Below, piece after piece: positions 16,999 through 24,976 of a DNA stretch of 64,000 nt. Under the pieces are notes generated by a model. That model was not told the origin of the DNA. It saw only the letters and a list, made by a program, of their open reading frames with translations, and ran no database searches. Origin of the DNA: DASXIF01 sp036498145. GTDB taxonomy: Bacteria; Actinomycetota; Actinomycetes; Mycobacteriales; Jatrophihabitantaceae. Within the stretch, counting starts at the first letter, position 1; the number at the start of each line of letters is the position of its first letter. The translations under genes were made by a program, and so were the position numbers. The stretch is from assembly GCA_963708625.1 (NCBI GenBank), contig CAVPSV010000002.1:124001-188000 (forward strand). Reading direction: 5' to 3'.

Positions 16999-18149
16999 CG
17001 GCTGTAATGACCGCTGCCGTGACCTCGAACGTGCCCACTGAACTGATGAGCACTGAGCAGGCCGCCGTCGACTTGGTCCATGTGACCAAGTCGTTCGGCA
17101 GCATCACAGCGGTCGACGACGTAAGCATGAGCATCCGACGCAACGAGTTCTTCTCCATTCTCGGACCCTCGGGGTGCGGCAAGACCACCCTGATGAGGAT
17201 GATCACCGGCTTCGAGCGCCCCACTTCGGGCCGGATCCTGCTCAACGGCAGCGATACGAACAACCAGCCGGCGAACAAGCGCAACCTCAACATGCTGTTC
17301 CAGAGCTACGCCCTGTTCCCCCATCTGAGCGTCTACGACAACGTCGCTTTTGAGCTGAAGGCTCGCAGATATCCGCGATCCCAAATTCGTGACGACGTGG
17401 CTCGAGCGTTGGAGATGGTCCAGCTCACCGGCTACGACACACGCAAGCCCGGTGAACTTTCCGGAGGCCAGAAGCAACGCGTGGCGTTGGCACGGGCGAT
17501 CGTCTCTCGACCATCGGTCATCCTGCTCGACGAGCCGCTCGGGGCTCTCGACCAGCGGTTGCGTCAGGACATGCAATTGGAGCTCAAACAGGTGCAGCGC
17601 GAGGTCGGCATCACCTTCATCTACGTCACCCACGACCAGAACGAAGCTCTGACCATGTCCGACCGAATCGCGGTCATGTCGCAGGGCAAGATCATCCAGA
17701 TCGCGACACCAGTCGAGCTGTACCAGAACCCGGTCAACCGGTTCGTCGCAGACTTCATTGGGACGTCGAACCAACTGACCGGCGCGCTAATTGGCAGTAC
17801 GGACCTCCGATACCTCCAGGTGCCAGGCATCGGGGTCATCCAGGTTCCCGACAGCACGGCCGCCAGCGAACCCGGCACGACCGCGCACCTGACAGTGCGC
17901 CCGGAGGTCATCGAACTCGGCGTGTCACAAGCCGACTTCGAGGCCAGCGGCTACGTAGCACTGGCGGGCACAGTCACGGATGTTGTATTTCTTGGCGGCG
18001 AGACCCGCTACCACGTCGATCTCGGTGAAGGACACAAGATCGTGGCGACGCGAGTCAACCAACCCGGGACATCCATCCCTACTCCGCAGGCAGGCGACGC
18101 GGTCAAGGTCCGGTGGGCCGTAGGCAGCAGTCGCCTCCTCACCGACTAG
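16995..18149 (+). CDS. ABC transporter ATPase, spermidine/putrescine type (PotA-like)
   Basis: This 384-residue ATPase has Walker A GPSGCGKTT (residues 57-65), the signature LSGGQKQRVALARA, Walker B VILLDEPLGALD and the H-loop YVTHDQNEA. The C-terminal 100 residues form a TOBE domain, which links the ATPase to its permeases and can sense regulators. The first 25 residues are an extra leader, and ATG codons at 17007 or 17046 are possible alternative starts, but the GTG at 16995 overlaps the binding-protein stop (GTGA). It powers uptake by the PotBCD-like proteins encoded just upstream. Confidence 0.9.
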   Translation: MTAVMTAAVTSNVPTELMSTEQAAVDLVHVTKSFGSITAVDDVSMSIRRNEFFSILGPSGCGKTTLMRMITGFERPTSGRILLNGSDTNNQPANKRNLNMLFQSYALFPHLSVYDNVAFELKARRYPRSQIRDDVARALEMVQLTGYDTRKPGELSGGQKQRVALARAIVSRPSVILLDEPLGALDQRLRQDMQLELKQVQREVGITFIYVTHDQNEALTMSDRIAVMSQGKIIQIATPVELYQNPVNRFVADFIGTSNQLTGALIGSTDLRYLQVPGIGVIQVPDSTAASEPGTTAHLTVRPEVIELGVSQADFEASGYVALAGTVTDVVFLGGETRYHVDLGEGHKIVATRVNQPGTSIPTPQAGDAVKVRWAVGSSRLLTD

Positions 18150-18179
18150 CTATGGCTCGATAACTGAAATGGAGCACCG

Positions 18180-18971
18180 ATGAGGGTCACGATCGGCCAG
18201 TTCGAGCCGAAGGCCGACTCCAGGGCCAATCTCGCGCGCATCACCGAGATGGCTGGAAGCGCAGCCCACGCCGGCAGCGAGCTGCTCATCCTGCCTGAGG
18301 AATCCATGCTCGCGGCCGATGCTCTCACTGACCAGCCCCTGCACGAGGTGGTAGGCGAGGCGTGGCCGCGGTTCGTCAAGTCCATCTGCGCACTGTCCAC
18401 ACAGCTGGGCGTTGCGATCATCGCTGGAGCCTACGAGCCCAGCGACACGTTGTTGCCGTTCAACAGCATCCTCGTCGTCGAGGCCGGGGAGGTGCTCGGC
18501 ATCTACCGGAAGATGCACCTCTACGACGCGTTCTCTTATCAGGAGTCCCACAAAATTATGCGCGGCGAAGGCGGTCCGCTTGTGGTGAGCATCGGTGGCT
18601 TCAACATTGGCATCATCAACTGCTACGACCTGCGGTTTCCGGAGTTCAGCCGTAGCTTGGTCGAGATGGGAGCCGACGTTCTCTCTGTCTCGGCAGCCTG
18701 GGCAAGCGGGCCCGTGAAGGAATACCACTGGCAGACGCTCCTCTGCGCCCGGGCGATCGAGAACACATGCTGGGTAGCGGCGGCAGCCGTCGCAAGCCCC
18801 GACTGCATCGGGCACAGCATGCTCGTTGACCCGCTCGGCATCGTCCGGGCAGCCCTTGGAGAGGAACGCTCCGGGCTGTTGACCGCCGATGTCGACAAGG
18901 AACGTCTCGACGAGGTCCGTTCCACAGTGCCTGTTCTGCGTAACCGTCGCATCATCATCGGAGACAGGTGA
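18180..18971 (+). CDS. Carbon-nitrogen hydrolase (nitrilase superfamily, amidase-like)
   Basis: This 263-residue enzyme has the catalytic triad of the nitrilase superfamily: Glu40 in LPEES, Lys111 in YRKMHLYD and Cys148 in INCYDLRFPE. The YRKMHLYD and CYDLRFPE blocks are those of the Nit/omega-amidase and N-carbamoyl hydrolase branches rather than true nitrilases, so it should hydrolyse an amide, carbamoyl or formimino-type C-N bond and release ammonia. It starts 30 nt after the ATPase gene and ends next to the RraA-like gene, which places it within the same operon. It could supply the hydrolysis step lost with the decayed M20 gene, but that is inference. Confidence 0.87.
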   Translation: MRVTIGQFEPKADSRANLARITEMAGSAAHAGSELLILPEESMLAADALTDQPLHEVVGEAWPRFVKSICALSTQLGVAIIAGAYEPSDTLLPFNSILVVEAGEVLGIYRKMHLYDAFSYQESHKIMRGEGGPLVVSIGGFNIGIINCYDLRFPEFSRSLVEMGADVLSVSAAWASGPVKEYHWQTLLCARAIENTCWVAAAAVASPDCIGHSMLVDPLGIVRAALGEERSGLLTADVDKERLDEVRSTVPVLRNRRIIIGDR

Positions 18972-18972
18972 C

Positions 18973-19668
18973 ATGCCGTCCTTCATCGGCGAGATACCCA
19001 CCGGTACACACGATGAACTCATCGAACGCGCTCGGGCTGTCTCGGTGGCGACCCTCGGCCACTACCTGGATGACGGATTCTGCGACCCGGGGGTTCGTCG
19101 CGCAGCTGGAAACCGTGGTGCAGTAGGTCGAGCCGTGACCGTACGCATGCCGCCAGGCGACTCGACCGCGTTGCATCACGTCGCCGGTCTCGTCGGGACG
19201 GGCGACGTAGTAGTCGTCGTCTGCGGCGGCGACCGGACACACGCCGCCGTCGGGGAAGTCGTTGTAAATGCTCTCCTCGCTCGCCAGGCCGAAGCGCTCA
19301 TCGTCGACGGCCCGTGCACCGACATCGACCCGCTACTCCGACTGGGGCTGCCCATCTACTCTCGCGGCACCACGGCGTTGACGACGAAGCTGCTCGGAAT
19401 CGACGACTTTTCCATCCAGGCGCCTGTTTCCTGCGGGGGCGTCACGGTCATGCCAGGAGACATCGTCCTGGCGGACGCTAACGGCGTCGCCATCATCAAC
19501 CCAGATATCCTCGCCGACCTACTGCCACAGGCGCTACAGGACGACCAGGAGGAGCCCGCCCTCATCAGGAAACTGTGGGCAGGGGAGCTTCTCGGCGACA
19601 TGTTCGGCGCAACCGAAATGATCAATCGCCTCGCATCCACGCACGCCATATCAGAGACCGGCCGGTGA
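18973..19668 (+). CDS. RraA-family protein with altered aldolase motif
   Basis: This 231-residue protein has the RraA fold pattern: VATLGHYLDDG, the GNRGAVGRAVTVRMPPGD segment, GDVVVVVCGGD, and PGDIVLADANGVAIIN near residue 175. In the aldolases of this family (4-hydroxy-4-methyl-2-oxoglutarate type) the motif is DGxxRD; here it is DGPCTD (112-117), so the catalytic Arg is Thr116. It may have lost aldolase activity or use a different substrate. It begins 1 nt after the C-N hydrolase stop and overlaps the BKACE gene by 4 nt, so all three are translated together and should act on successive intermediates. Confidence 0.82.
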   Translation: MPSFIGEIPTGTHDELIERARAVSVATLGHYLDDGFCDPGVRRAAGNRGAVGRAVTVRMPPGDSTALHHVAGLVGTGDVVVVVCGGDRTHAAVGEVVVNALLARQAEALIVDGPCTDIDPLLRLGLPIYSRGTTALTTKLLGIDDFSIQAPVSCGGVTVMPGDIVLADANGVAIINPDILADLLPQALQDDQEEPALIRKLWAGELLGDMFGATEMINRLASTHAISETGR

Positions 19669-20396
19669 CCCTGGTCAAGGCTGCCATCAACGGCGGCCGG
19701 ACGCCGTCTTCAGCTCACCGTGTCCCCATCACGCCCGCCGAAATCGCGAACGAGACCCTGGAGTCTCACCGAGCGGGCGCCGACGTCGTGCATTTCCATG
19801 CTAGAACGATCGAGGGCGCGCAAACGATCTCGCCCGACGAGATCGCGGCCGCCGTCGAGGCCATCCGGACGCGCGCCCCGCACGTCATCATCGGCACGAC
19901 CACTGGACTCTGGTGCGCCAAAGATCCGCAGGACCGTTACGACCAGGTGGCTGCCTGGAAGGTCCGGCCTGATTTCGCATCGGTCGCGTTCAGCGAAGAG
20001 GGAGCAGCCGAGACAGCGGAACTGGTGGTTCGTCTCGGCATGCAGCTCGAGAGCGCAGTCTGGAGTATCGACGACGTCCCAGCTTTACTTTCGGCTACCT
20101 CCACCTTCGCAGCCAACATCCGGGTCTTGATCGAACCAGAGGACGAAGATCCCGACCAAGCCGTAAGTCACGCGCGAGAGATGGCTACGAGACTCCGGTC
20201 TGCCGACATCACCTGCCCCTTGCTCTACCACGGTTATGACCAGACCGTTTGGCCGGTGCTAGAGGCATCCGTGCAGGACGGGCATCAAATCCGAATAGGT
20301 TTCGAAGACGGCATGACACTCCCGGATGACACGCCCGCCGCAACGAACGCCGACCTATTAGCAGCAGCTTTGCTCTGTATACGGCAGATGCCATGA
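19665..20396 (+). CDS. Beta-keto acid cleavage enzyme family (BKACE, DUF849)
   Basis: This 243-residue TIM-barrel enzyme has the zinc-binding pair His43 and His45 in VVHFHAR, and the late block RIGFEDGM that corresponds to the R-x-G-x-E-D substrate/metal motif near residue 220. The family condenses a beta-keto acid with acetyl-CoA or another CoA donor, splitting it into acetoacetate and a new CoA ester; substrates include 3-oxo acids with amino groups. At 243 residues it is somewhat shorter than the usual 270-310. It is the last gene of the importer operon and would perform the C-C bond splitting at the end of the route. Confidence 0.82.
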   Translation: MTLVKAAINGGRTPSSAHRVPITPAEIANETLESHRAGADVVHFHARTIEGAQTISPDEIAAAVEAIRTRAPHVIIGTTTGLWCAKDPQDRYDQVAAWKVRPDFASVAFSEEGAAETAELVVRLGMQLESAVWSIDDVPALLSATSTFAANIRVLIEPEDEDPDQAVSHAREMATRLRSADITCPLLYHGYDQTVWPVLEASVQDGHQIRIGFEDGMTLPDDTPAATNADLLAAALLCIRQMP

Positions 20397-20431
20397 TGGC
20401 TTGTTCAATCTCGCATCAGCAGCCCCCGGCA

Positions 20432-21115
20432 TCAGCAGCCTCCGGCATCGGCAGCGCTGGCCGCGGGGGTGTCGCTGAGAAGCACGTACGGCGCGGCCTG
20501 GCCGAGGTCGTAGAAGTTGACTGAGACCTGGCCGCTGGCATCGCCCGTCGCAGCGAGATCGGTACCCACAGTCGCGCTCTGGAACTCGGCTTGGATGCAT
20601 GCGTCGGATCGAAGCTGCCACAACAGTCGAACATCGGACGGAAACTCTAGACGCGCACCTGAGAGCGCCTGTGCGATAGCCGTTCTTGCGAGCAGGTTCA
20701 GTTGGTAGGCGAGCACACGGCCACTGATAACTGACACGGTGACGTACTTCGCTCCAACGTGGCCATTGATTGGCGGAAGGTTCGGGTCTCGTCCGTACGC
20801 CGATCCCGGTGTGAAGTCGGTATCCGGCCGGTGTGTCACATTCCAGTCCGCGACCGTGGCCCCGAAGCCAAACAGATGCGGAGCCGACGCCGTGTTGCGG
20901 CTGGCAGCAGCCGAAACGTGCGTCGTTGGCGGTTGGGCGATGGACGTGGCCGCATGTACTGAGGTTGAAGCGGCGATCGAAGGATGCGCGCTCGGCTTCT
21001 TTTCTTGGGTTACCGCGCCGATCACTCCGAAGATGACGAGTAAACTGACGGTGGCACCTGCGATCCATGGCCAACGACGCCGCGCGTGCGCGGGTTGACC
21101 CGTCGGCTGTACCAC
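20432..21115 (-). CDS. Membrane-anchored hypothetical protein
   Basis: This 227-residue protein has a short basic N-terminus, one transmembrane segment (WIAGATVSLLVIFGVIGAV, residues 17-35), a Ser/Thr/Ala-rich linker and a C-terminal domain that would lie outside the membrane. The C-terminal part has regular strands (KYVTVSVISGRVLAYQLNLLARTAI) but no domain that I recognise. Its 3' end contains short CATCAGCAG/CATCGGCAG-like repeats. It opens the replication and integration module at the right side of the island and is divergent from the XRE gene. Confidence 0.6.
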   Translation of the reverse strand: MVQPTGQPAHARRRWPWIAGATVSLLVIFGVIGAVTQEKKPSAHPSIAASTSVHAATSIAQPPTTHVSAAASRNTASAPHLFGFGATVADWNVTHRPDTDFTPGSAYGRDPNLPPINGHVGAKYVTVSVISGRVLAYQLNLLARTAIAQALSGARLEFPSDVRLLWQLRSDACIQAEFQSATVGTDLAATGDASGQVSVNFYDLGQAAPYVLLSDTPAASAADAGGC

Positions 21116-21172
21116 TGCGGTAGTACAACATATTGAACCAGGCGATTTCTAGACCGTGCTCGGCTACACGCC

Positions 21173-21427
21173 GTGGGCGCGCGGCAGACTCCGGAGCGGC
21201 GACCCGAGCTGCTCGCGCTCGGACAAGCCGTGCGGCGTCGCCGTGACGCGCGCGGCTGGACCGTCGAGACGCTGGCGAGCGAGTCCGGCGTCAGTCGGGG
21301 GATGGTGCTGGCGATCGAACACGGCACGCGGAATGCAGGCGTGCTGAGCATCATCAATATCGCCGGCGCGCTTGGTACAACCGCTGGACAGTTGCTCGCC
21401 GACGCAGGTGTGGATACGGGCGGGTAA
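21173..21427 (+). CDS. XRE-family helix-turn-helix regulator
   Basis: This 84-residue protein is a single HTH_XRE domain: LGQAVRRRRDARGWTVETLASESGVSRGMVLAIEHG covers helices 1-4, and NIAGALGTTAGQLL is the last helix. Short Cro/CI-like proteins of this sort regulate excision and replication genes of integrative elements. It is divergent from the membrane protein gene and precedes the superinfection-immunity gene. Confidence 0.78.
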   Translation: MGARQTPERRPELLALGQAVRRRRDARGWTVETLASESGVSRGMVLAIEHGTRNAGVLSIINIAGALGTTAGQLLADAGVDTGG

Positions 21428-21535
21428 GGGCGGCTCCTAGGTGTCAAGGGGCGATTAGAAAGGAGCCGTCATTTCGTCCGCTTCCCAAGCGGTCCGATCG
21501 CGCCCACACTGTCGGCGGAGGCATCGGAGGCCGAC

Positions 21536-22063
21536 ATGACGCAGCTTGATCCATATCGTCAGTGGGACGGTTATCAATGGCTGCGATGGGATGGTCAGCA
21601 GTGGCGCCCGGAGCGGGAGTCGATCATGCCTGCGGCGCCAGCGCCTGTCGCGTATCAACCCGCGTACGGCGGTCAGCCGTCGTACGTGACGGACAAGACC
21701 GGTCACAACGTGCAAGCGATCATCGCGTGGGTTTTCACCGTGTTGACGCTGGGCTACCTGCTTCCGTGGGCCATCGCGGCAACGCGAGGCAAAGCGAACG
21801 CAGGCGCCATCGGGCTGCTGAACTTCTTTCTGGGCTGGTCGATCATCGGCTGGATTGCGGCGATGGTGATGGCCTGCGGCGCCCACCAGATCGGCGCTGG
21901 CCCTGTGAACATCGCCGTCATGCAAGCGGTCGCATACCCCACGGGCTACCCGCCCGCAGCGCGGCCTCAGCCGTACCCGCCACCGCCATCGCAATCGGGC
22001 GTGCACCCGACCGTGACCGGTGCACCGGTGGCGAGGTATGAGCCGCCCCCTCCGTACAGGTGA
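21536..22063 (+). CDS. Superinfection immunity-type membrane protein with N-terminal WDG motifs
   Basis: This 175-residue protein starts with a DUF2510-like stretch (YRQWDGYQWLRWDGQQW), then has two membrane segments: AWVFTVLTLGYLLPWAIAATRGK and LLNFFLGWSIIGWIAAMVMAC. These match the superinfection immunity family (Imm_superinfect, named for phage T4 Imm). The C-terminus is Pro-rich (YPPPPSQ, EPPPPYR) and probably cytoplasmic. In T4, Imm stops DNA of further phages from entering; in this element a similar exclusion role is possible but not shown. GGAGG-like sequence lies before the ATG. Confidence 0.72.
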   Translation: MTQLDPYRQWDGYQWLRWDGQQWRPERESIMPAAPAPVAYQPAYGGQPSYVTDKTGHNVQAIIAWVFTVLTLGYLLPWAIAATRGKANAGAIGLLNFFLGWSIIGWIAAMVMACGAHQIGAGPVNIAVMQAVAYPTGYPPAARPQPYPPPPSQSGVHPTVTGAPVARYEPPPPYR

Positions 22064-22610
22064 CAGGGCGGGCGCAAAGCTGACCGGGACGAGCCCTCGG
22101 CGTGTTCGTCGCAGCTAGCAATCCCTCGATTGGCATCGCCGCCGGAGTCCACGGCTCCGAGACGCCTCGCATGCTGCCCAACAACCTGACTAAAACACTG
22201 GTGCGACGCACCCCGTCCCCGCCACCGTCGCGATCGACGTTCCCGTGCGAACCCGGAGGGTAATCATCGAGATGCTCGATGCCGTTGATCGTGTCCGGTG
22301 CGCTGGGCGGCATGTCGCCGGTGTCGGTGTAGTACTGCACCATGTCGGCCTCGTTCTTGCCGTACGTTGCGGCGAGCGCACGTGCGAGCGGCTCACGCAA
22401 CGCCATGACACGAGCCCGCACGTCCCTGACAGCGCCGTCCCATTCCTGGGCGCGGACGCGGTCGAGCAGATGCTCTAGTCCGGTGCGGTTGAGGCCTTCA
22501 ACGGCGAGCAGGGTCGCGACGGTGCGGGCGAACTGTTCCGAGCCGACTTGATCAGCCGCGTTGACCATCGGATCATCCGGGTCCAGTGGCGGGATGTCGT
22601 CAATGATCAT
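21918..22610 (-). CDS. Element-encoded hypothetical protein
   Basis: The first 140 residues look real: MIIDDIPPLDPDDPMVNAAD, then a helical region (EQFARTVATLLAVEGLNRTGLEHLLDRVRAQEW) and a Gly/Asp-rich segment. The last 90 residues are Arg/Pro/Ala-rich and overlap the convergent immunity gene by 146 nt, so the true end is probably earlier or a frameshift lies near 22190. No known domain is visible. It follows the primase gene on the same strand with a 140-nt gap that holds inverted repeats. Confidence 0.5.
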   Translation of the reverse strand: MIIDDIPPLDPDDPMVNAADQVGSEQFARTVATLLAVEGLNRTGLEHLLDRVRAQEWDGAVRDVRARVMALREPLARALAATYGKNEADMVQYYTDTGDMPPSAPDTINGIEHLDDYPPGSHGNVDRDGGGDGVRRTSVLVRLLGSMRGVSEPWTPAAMPIEGLLAATNTPRARPGQLCARPVTCTEGAAHTSPPVHRSRSGARPIAMAVAGTAEAALRAGSPWGMRPLA

Positions 22611-22703
22611 CTCTTTTCTCGCATCCTTTGCTTCATCTGTCCCGGCTGCCGTGCTTCCGCACCCCTACGGGTTGCGGATTCGCAGGACAGGTCAGCGTGG
22701 TGG

Positions 22704-22738
22704 CCTGTCCTCACCTGTCCGCAACGACTGAGGACAGG
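22704..22738. repeat. Inverted repeat CCTGTCCTCA/TGAGGACAGG
   Basis: Two perfect 10-nt arms (22704-22713 and 22729-22738) are separated by 15 nt just downstream of the primase stop. The arms share the CTGTCC/GGACAG core of two palindromes inside the primase gene end. There is no T-run, so it looks more like a protein-binding or origin element than a terminator. Confidence 0.6.
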
Positions 22739-22752
22739 TCCAAGCCCTGCAT

Positions 22753-24768
22753 TCATGGGGAAGAGACGTCCTCCTGTCCGCCCTGTCCTGAGCCGTCCAG
22801 GACAGCGGAAACGATCTTGACGTCGGATACCTGTCCTGAGCCGTTCAGGACAGATACGAGCCGGTGTTTTCGCAGTGCAATTGCCTTGGCCAGCACGTCG
22901 GTTCCGGCACCCTGGCCCAGTGACTTGGCCAGCACTTTCAGGGCATCACGCCCGGCGTCGTGGGGCAAGTTGTGCGCGTCGGCCAGGTCGGCCAGGTGCT
23001 CGACTCTGGCATCGAATGCCGCGACGCGGCCACGCGGATCGACGACATGGTGCAGGTAGGGCACGCGTACGCGGTGCAGCGTCAACAGCGGCTCGGCCAC
23101 CGGCATCCGGTGGTGGGTGCAGTGCAGCCGGTAGGTCTCACCGTGTACCACTTCGGACAGCCGCCACACCGCATCGACGTCGCCTTCCTTGGCCGATCCG
23201 CCGCGCTGTCCCTTTGCCTCGTCTTTGCCTGCGTGATCCAGGCGCACGAGCGCGACACCGGCTCGTTTCAGGTGCAAGCCGGTGTGCCGGTAGAACGCAA
23301 GCCAGGTGTCGTTCTCGTTCTCCTTGCCGGACACGGCGCGGCTCACGGTGTCGATCACCACGACTTCCGAGCCGTACGCGGCGACGGCACGCATCAACTC
23401 ATCGCCCCCTTGCGCGCCGTCCAGCGCGGACAGGCTCGGAAAGCTCAGGTAGTCCAGCCGATCAAGATCGGCTGGCCCGTAGCCCATCGCTTTCAGGCGC
23501 TCCCGCACATCGGACTTGGGGTCGTTCTCGAAGTCGACGTACAACGTCCGGCGCGGTCGATCCGGTGTGCAGCCGAGAACGGGGCGCCCCGTAGCCACGG
23601 CCGCCGCAAGTTCCAGCATGAGCAGGCTCTTGCCAACCTTCGGCGCGCTGTAGATGGCGACCAATCGACGCGCAGGCAGGATCGGTTCGATGATCCATTC
23701 ATCGACGCTGTCATCGGCCCACAGTGCTTCCCAGTCGATGCGCGGGAACTGTGCACGCACGTCCTCGCCGGGCGGCGCAGCGTCGCACTCAGGCTCGGCA
23801 ACCGGTACTGCGGGCGCGGCGTACGGCGAACCGAACACCCCGCCCAACGTGCACGGATCGCAGGCGTTAACCGGCTGGCCGATCATCTTCGCAACGGCGC
23901 CTCTCAGCTCCGTCATGAAGTCGTCGTTGGCTTCGGTTTCGGTGACGGTGGTGGTGTTGTTGTTGATCGTGCGCAGCTCCGCGATAGCGACCATGCCGCC
24001 GGTGTGGCCTTCGCGGATGAGGTGCGATACCGATGTGGTCGCGTCCCGCATCAGGTCGTGGCGATGGTGCGGTCTGATGTCACGTCGAGCGCGCTCGACG
24101 GCGGCGGCCAACTCGCCGCACATCTCGCCGTTGCCGTGCTCGTCCAGCCAGTCGCGTAGCTCCCCGTTGAGAACCTGCGGCGTGCCCGGCCCTGCGTCGG
24201 GCAGGTGCGCGCCCAGGTAGTCCGGCAACATCGGTACGACTCCGATGCGCGCCCACCTGTAGTGCCCGGCTGTGTGATGGGACGGCACCGCGCGCACGAC
24301 GCCATTCCTGCCGCGCACCTCACCCCACGTGCGCTTGCCGAGCGTGCCGCAGCCGTTGCCAATGTTGCGGTCCGGTGGTTGCAGAAACAGGTAATGACCG
24401 CGTCCCGGCACATCGGGCCGCGAAGATTGGTACGGCGGCTCGCATTCCTTGATCGCGCGCGCAAGGTCTTCGTGCAGCAACTCGGGATGGTCGACGTCGA
24501 ACACGACGGCGCCGGATCGGCCAACGTGAATGAAGACGTCATGATCGATGCCGGTGAACCATGCCGCGAGCTGGTGCGGATCGCGTGACGTCTGGTGCTG
24601 CCATCCTGTGCCGAGAACGCTTCCTGGGTCCTTCGTGTCGCGGACCAATGGGCCGACGTAAAAGCCGCTCTCGGCGTACCTCAGCGCCGCGCTCAGGACG
24701 TCCAGGCCGACGACGTCCGGCATCGCGAGCACGGGCACCGGCTCCACATGCTCACCGCTCGACAGCAT
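22753..24768 (-). CDS. Bifunctional primase-polymerase/RepA-like helicase of the element
   Basis: This is a 671-residue two-domain replication protein. The N-terminal part (about 20-215) is a prim-pol domain, seen in GWQHQTSRDPHQLAAWF, the acidic metal motif VVFDVDHPE and the GRGHYLFLQPP strand. The C-terminal part (about 345-600) is a RepA/AAA_25-type ATPase with Walker A SAPKVGKSLLML, the strand RTLYVDFEND and Walker B VVVIDTVSRA. The combination is typical of actinobacterial integrative plasmids and phage satellites that prime and unwind their own DNA. A linker of about 100 residues joins the two domains. The start overlaps the Zn-finger gene by 17 nt. Confidence 0.85.
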   Translation of the reverse strand: MLSSGEHVEPVPVLAMPDVVGLDVLSAALRYAESGFYVGPLVRDTKDPGSVLGTGWQHQTSRDPHQLAAWFTGIDHDVFIHVGRSGAVVFDVDHPELLHEDLARAIKECEPPYQSSRPDVPGRGHYLFLQPPDRNIGNGCGTLGKRTWGEVRGRNGVVRAVPSHHTAGHYRWARIGVVPMLPDYLGAHLPDAGPGTPQVLNGELRDWLDEHGNGEMCGELAAAVERARRDIRPHHRHDLMRDATTSVSHLIREGHTGGMVAIAELRTINNNTTTVTETEANDDFMTELRGAVAKMIGQPVNACDPCTLGGVFGSPYAAPAVPVAEPECDAAPPGEDVRAQFPRIDWEALWADDSVDEWIIEPILPARRLVAIYSAPKVGKSLLMLELAAAVATGRPVLGCTPDRPRRTLYVDFENDPKSDVRERLKAMGYGPADLDRLDYLSFPSLSALDGAQGGDELMRAVAAYGSEVVVIDTVSRAVSGKENENDTWLAFYRHTGLHLKRAGVALVRLDHAGKDEAKGQRGGSAKEGDVDAVWRLSEVVHGETYRLHCTHHRMPVAEPLLTLHRVRVPYLHHVVDPRGRVAAFDARVEHLADLADAHNLPHDAGRDALKVLAKSLGQGAGTDVLAKAIALRKHRLVSVLNGSGQVSDVKIVSAVLDGSGQGGQEDVSSP
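22783..22853. repeat. Two copies of a 23-bp CTGTCCTG/CAGGACAG palindrome
   Basis: Copy 1 (22783-22805) and copy 2 (22831-22853) differ at one base and start 48 bp apart. In copy 2 the arms are 9 nt (CTGTCCTGA/TCAGGACAG) around gccgt; in copy 1 they are 8 nt. They lie in the 3' end of the primase gene and, with the repeat at 22704-22738 and other CTGTCC motifs nearby, form a cluster that resembles an iteron or operator array. Confidence 0.7.
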
Positions 24769-24976
24769 GGCGCCACGCCTCGGATTCGGCGGGCACGAAC
24801 GCGAACGACGTGGAATATCCGATGTCCACCTGGTGCCGTTGAGCGCGGGCGTGGGATGCCGCCGCGCCGGTGTTGTTGAACGTCGCGGAGCACACGCGGC
24901 ACTGCGCGGCGATGTCCCGCGAGAACGTCACCTTGACGATGCGGCCGGTGCGGATCTCGACTTCGGGTGCGCTCAC
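24752..24976 (-). CDS. Single C2H2-type zinc-finger protein
   Basis: This 74-residue protein has one CxxC...HxxxxxH unit: CRVCSATFNNTGAAASHARAQRH spans residues 26-48. The spacing fits a C2H2 finger. It starts at MSAPEVEIRTG and overlaps the primase start by 17 nt and the ParB-like stop by 4 nt, so it belongs to the replication operon. Such small finger proteins are common in actinobacterial phages and integrative elements and probably bind DNA, but no function is proven. Confidence 0.68.
   Translation of the reverse strand: MSAPEVEIRTGRIVKVTFSRDIAAQCRVCSATFNNTGAAASHARAQRHQVDIGYSTSFAFVPAESEAWRHAVER

Noticed and set aside
22960..24159. Long plus-strand open frame of 399 codons opposite the primase gene
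   Set aside because: It is the complement of a clear prim-pol/helicase gene, has no domain and shows the Arg/Val/Gln-rich pattern of antisense frames in high-GC DNA.
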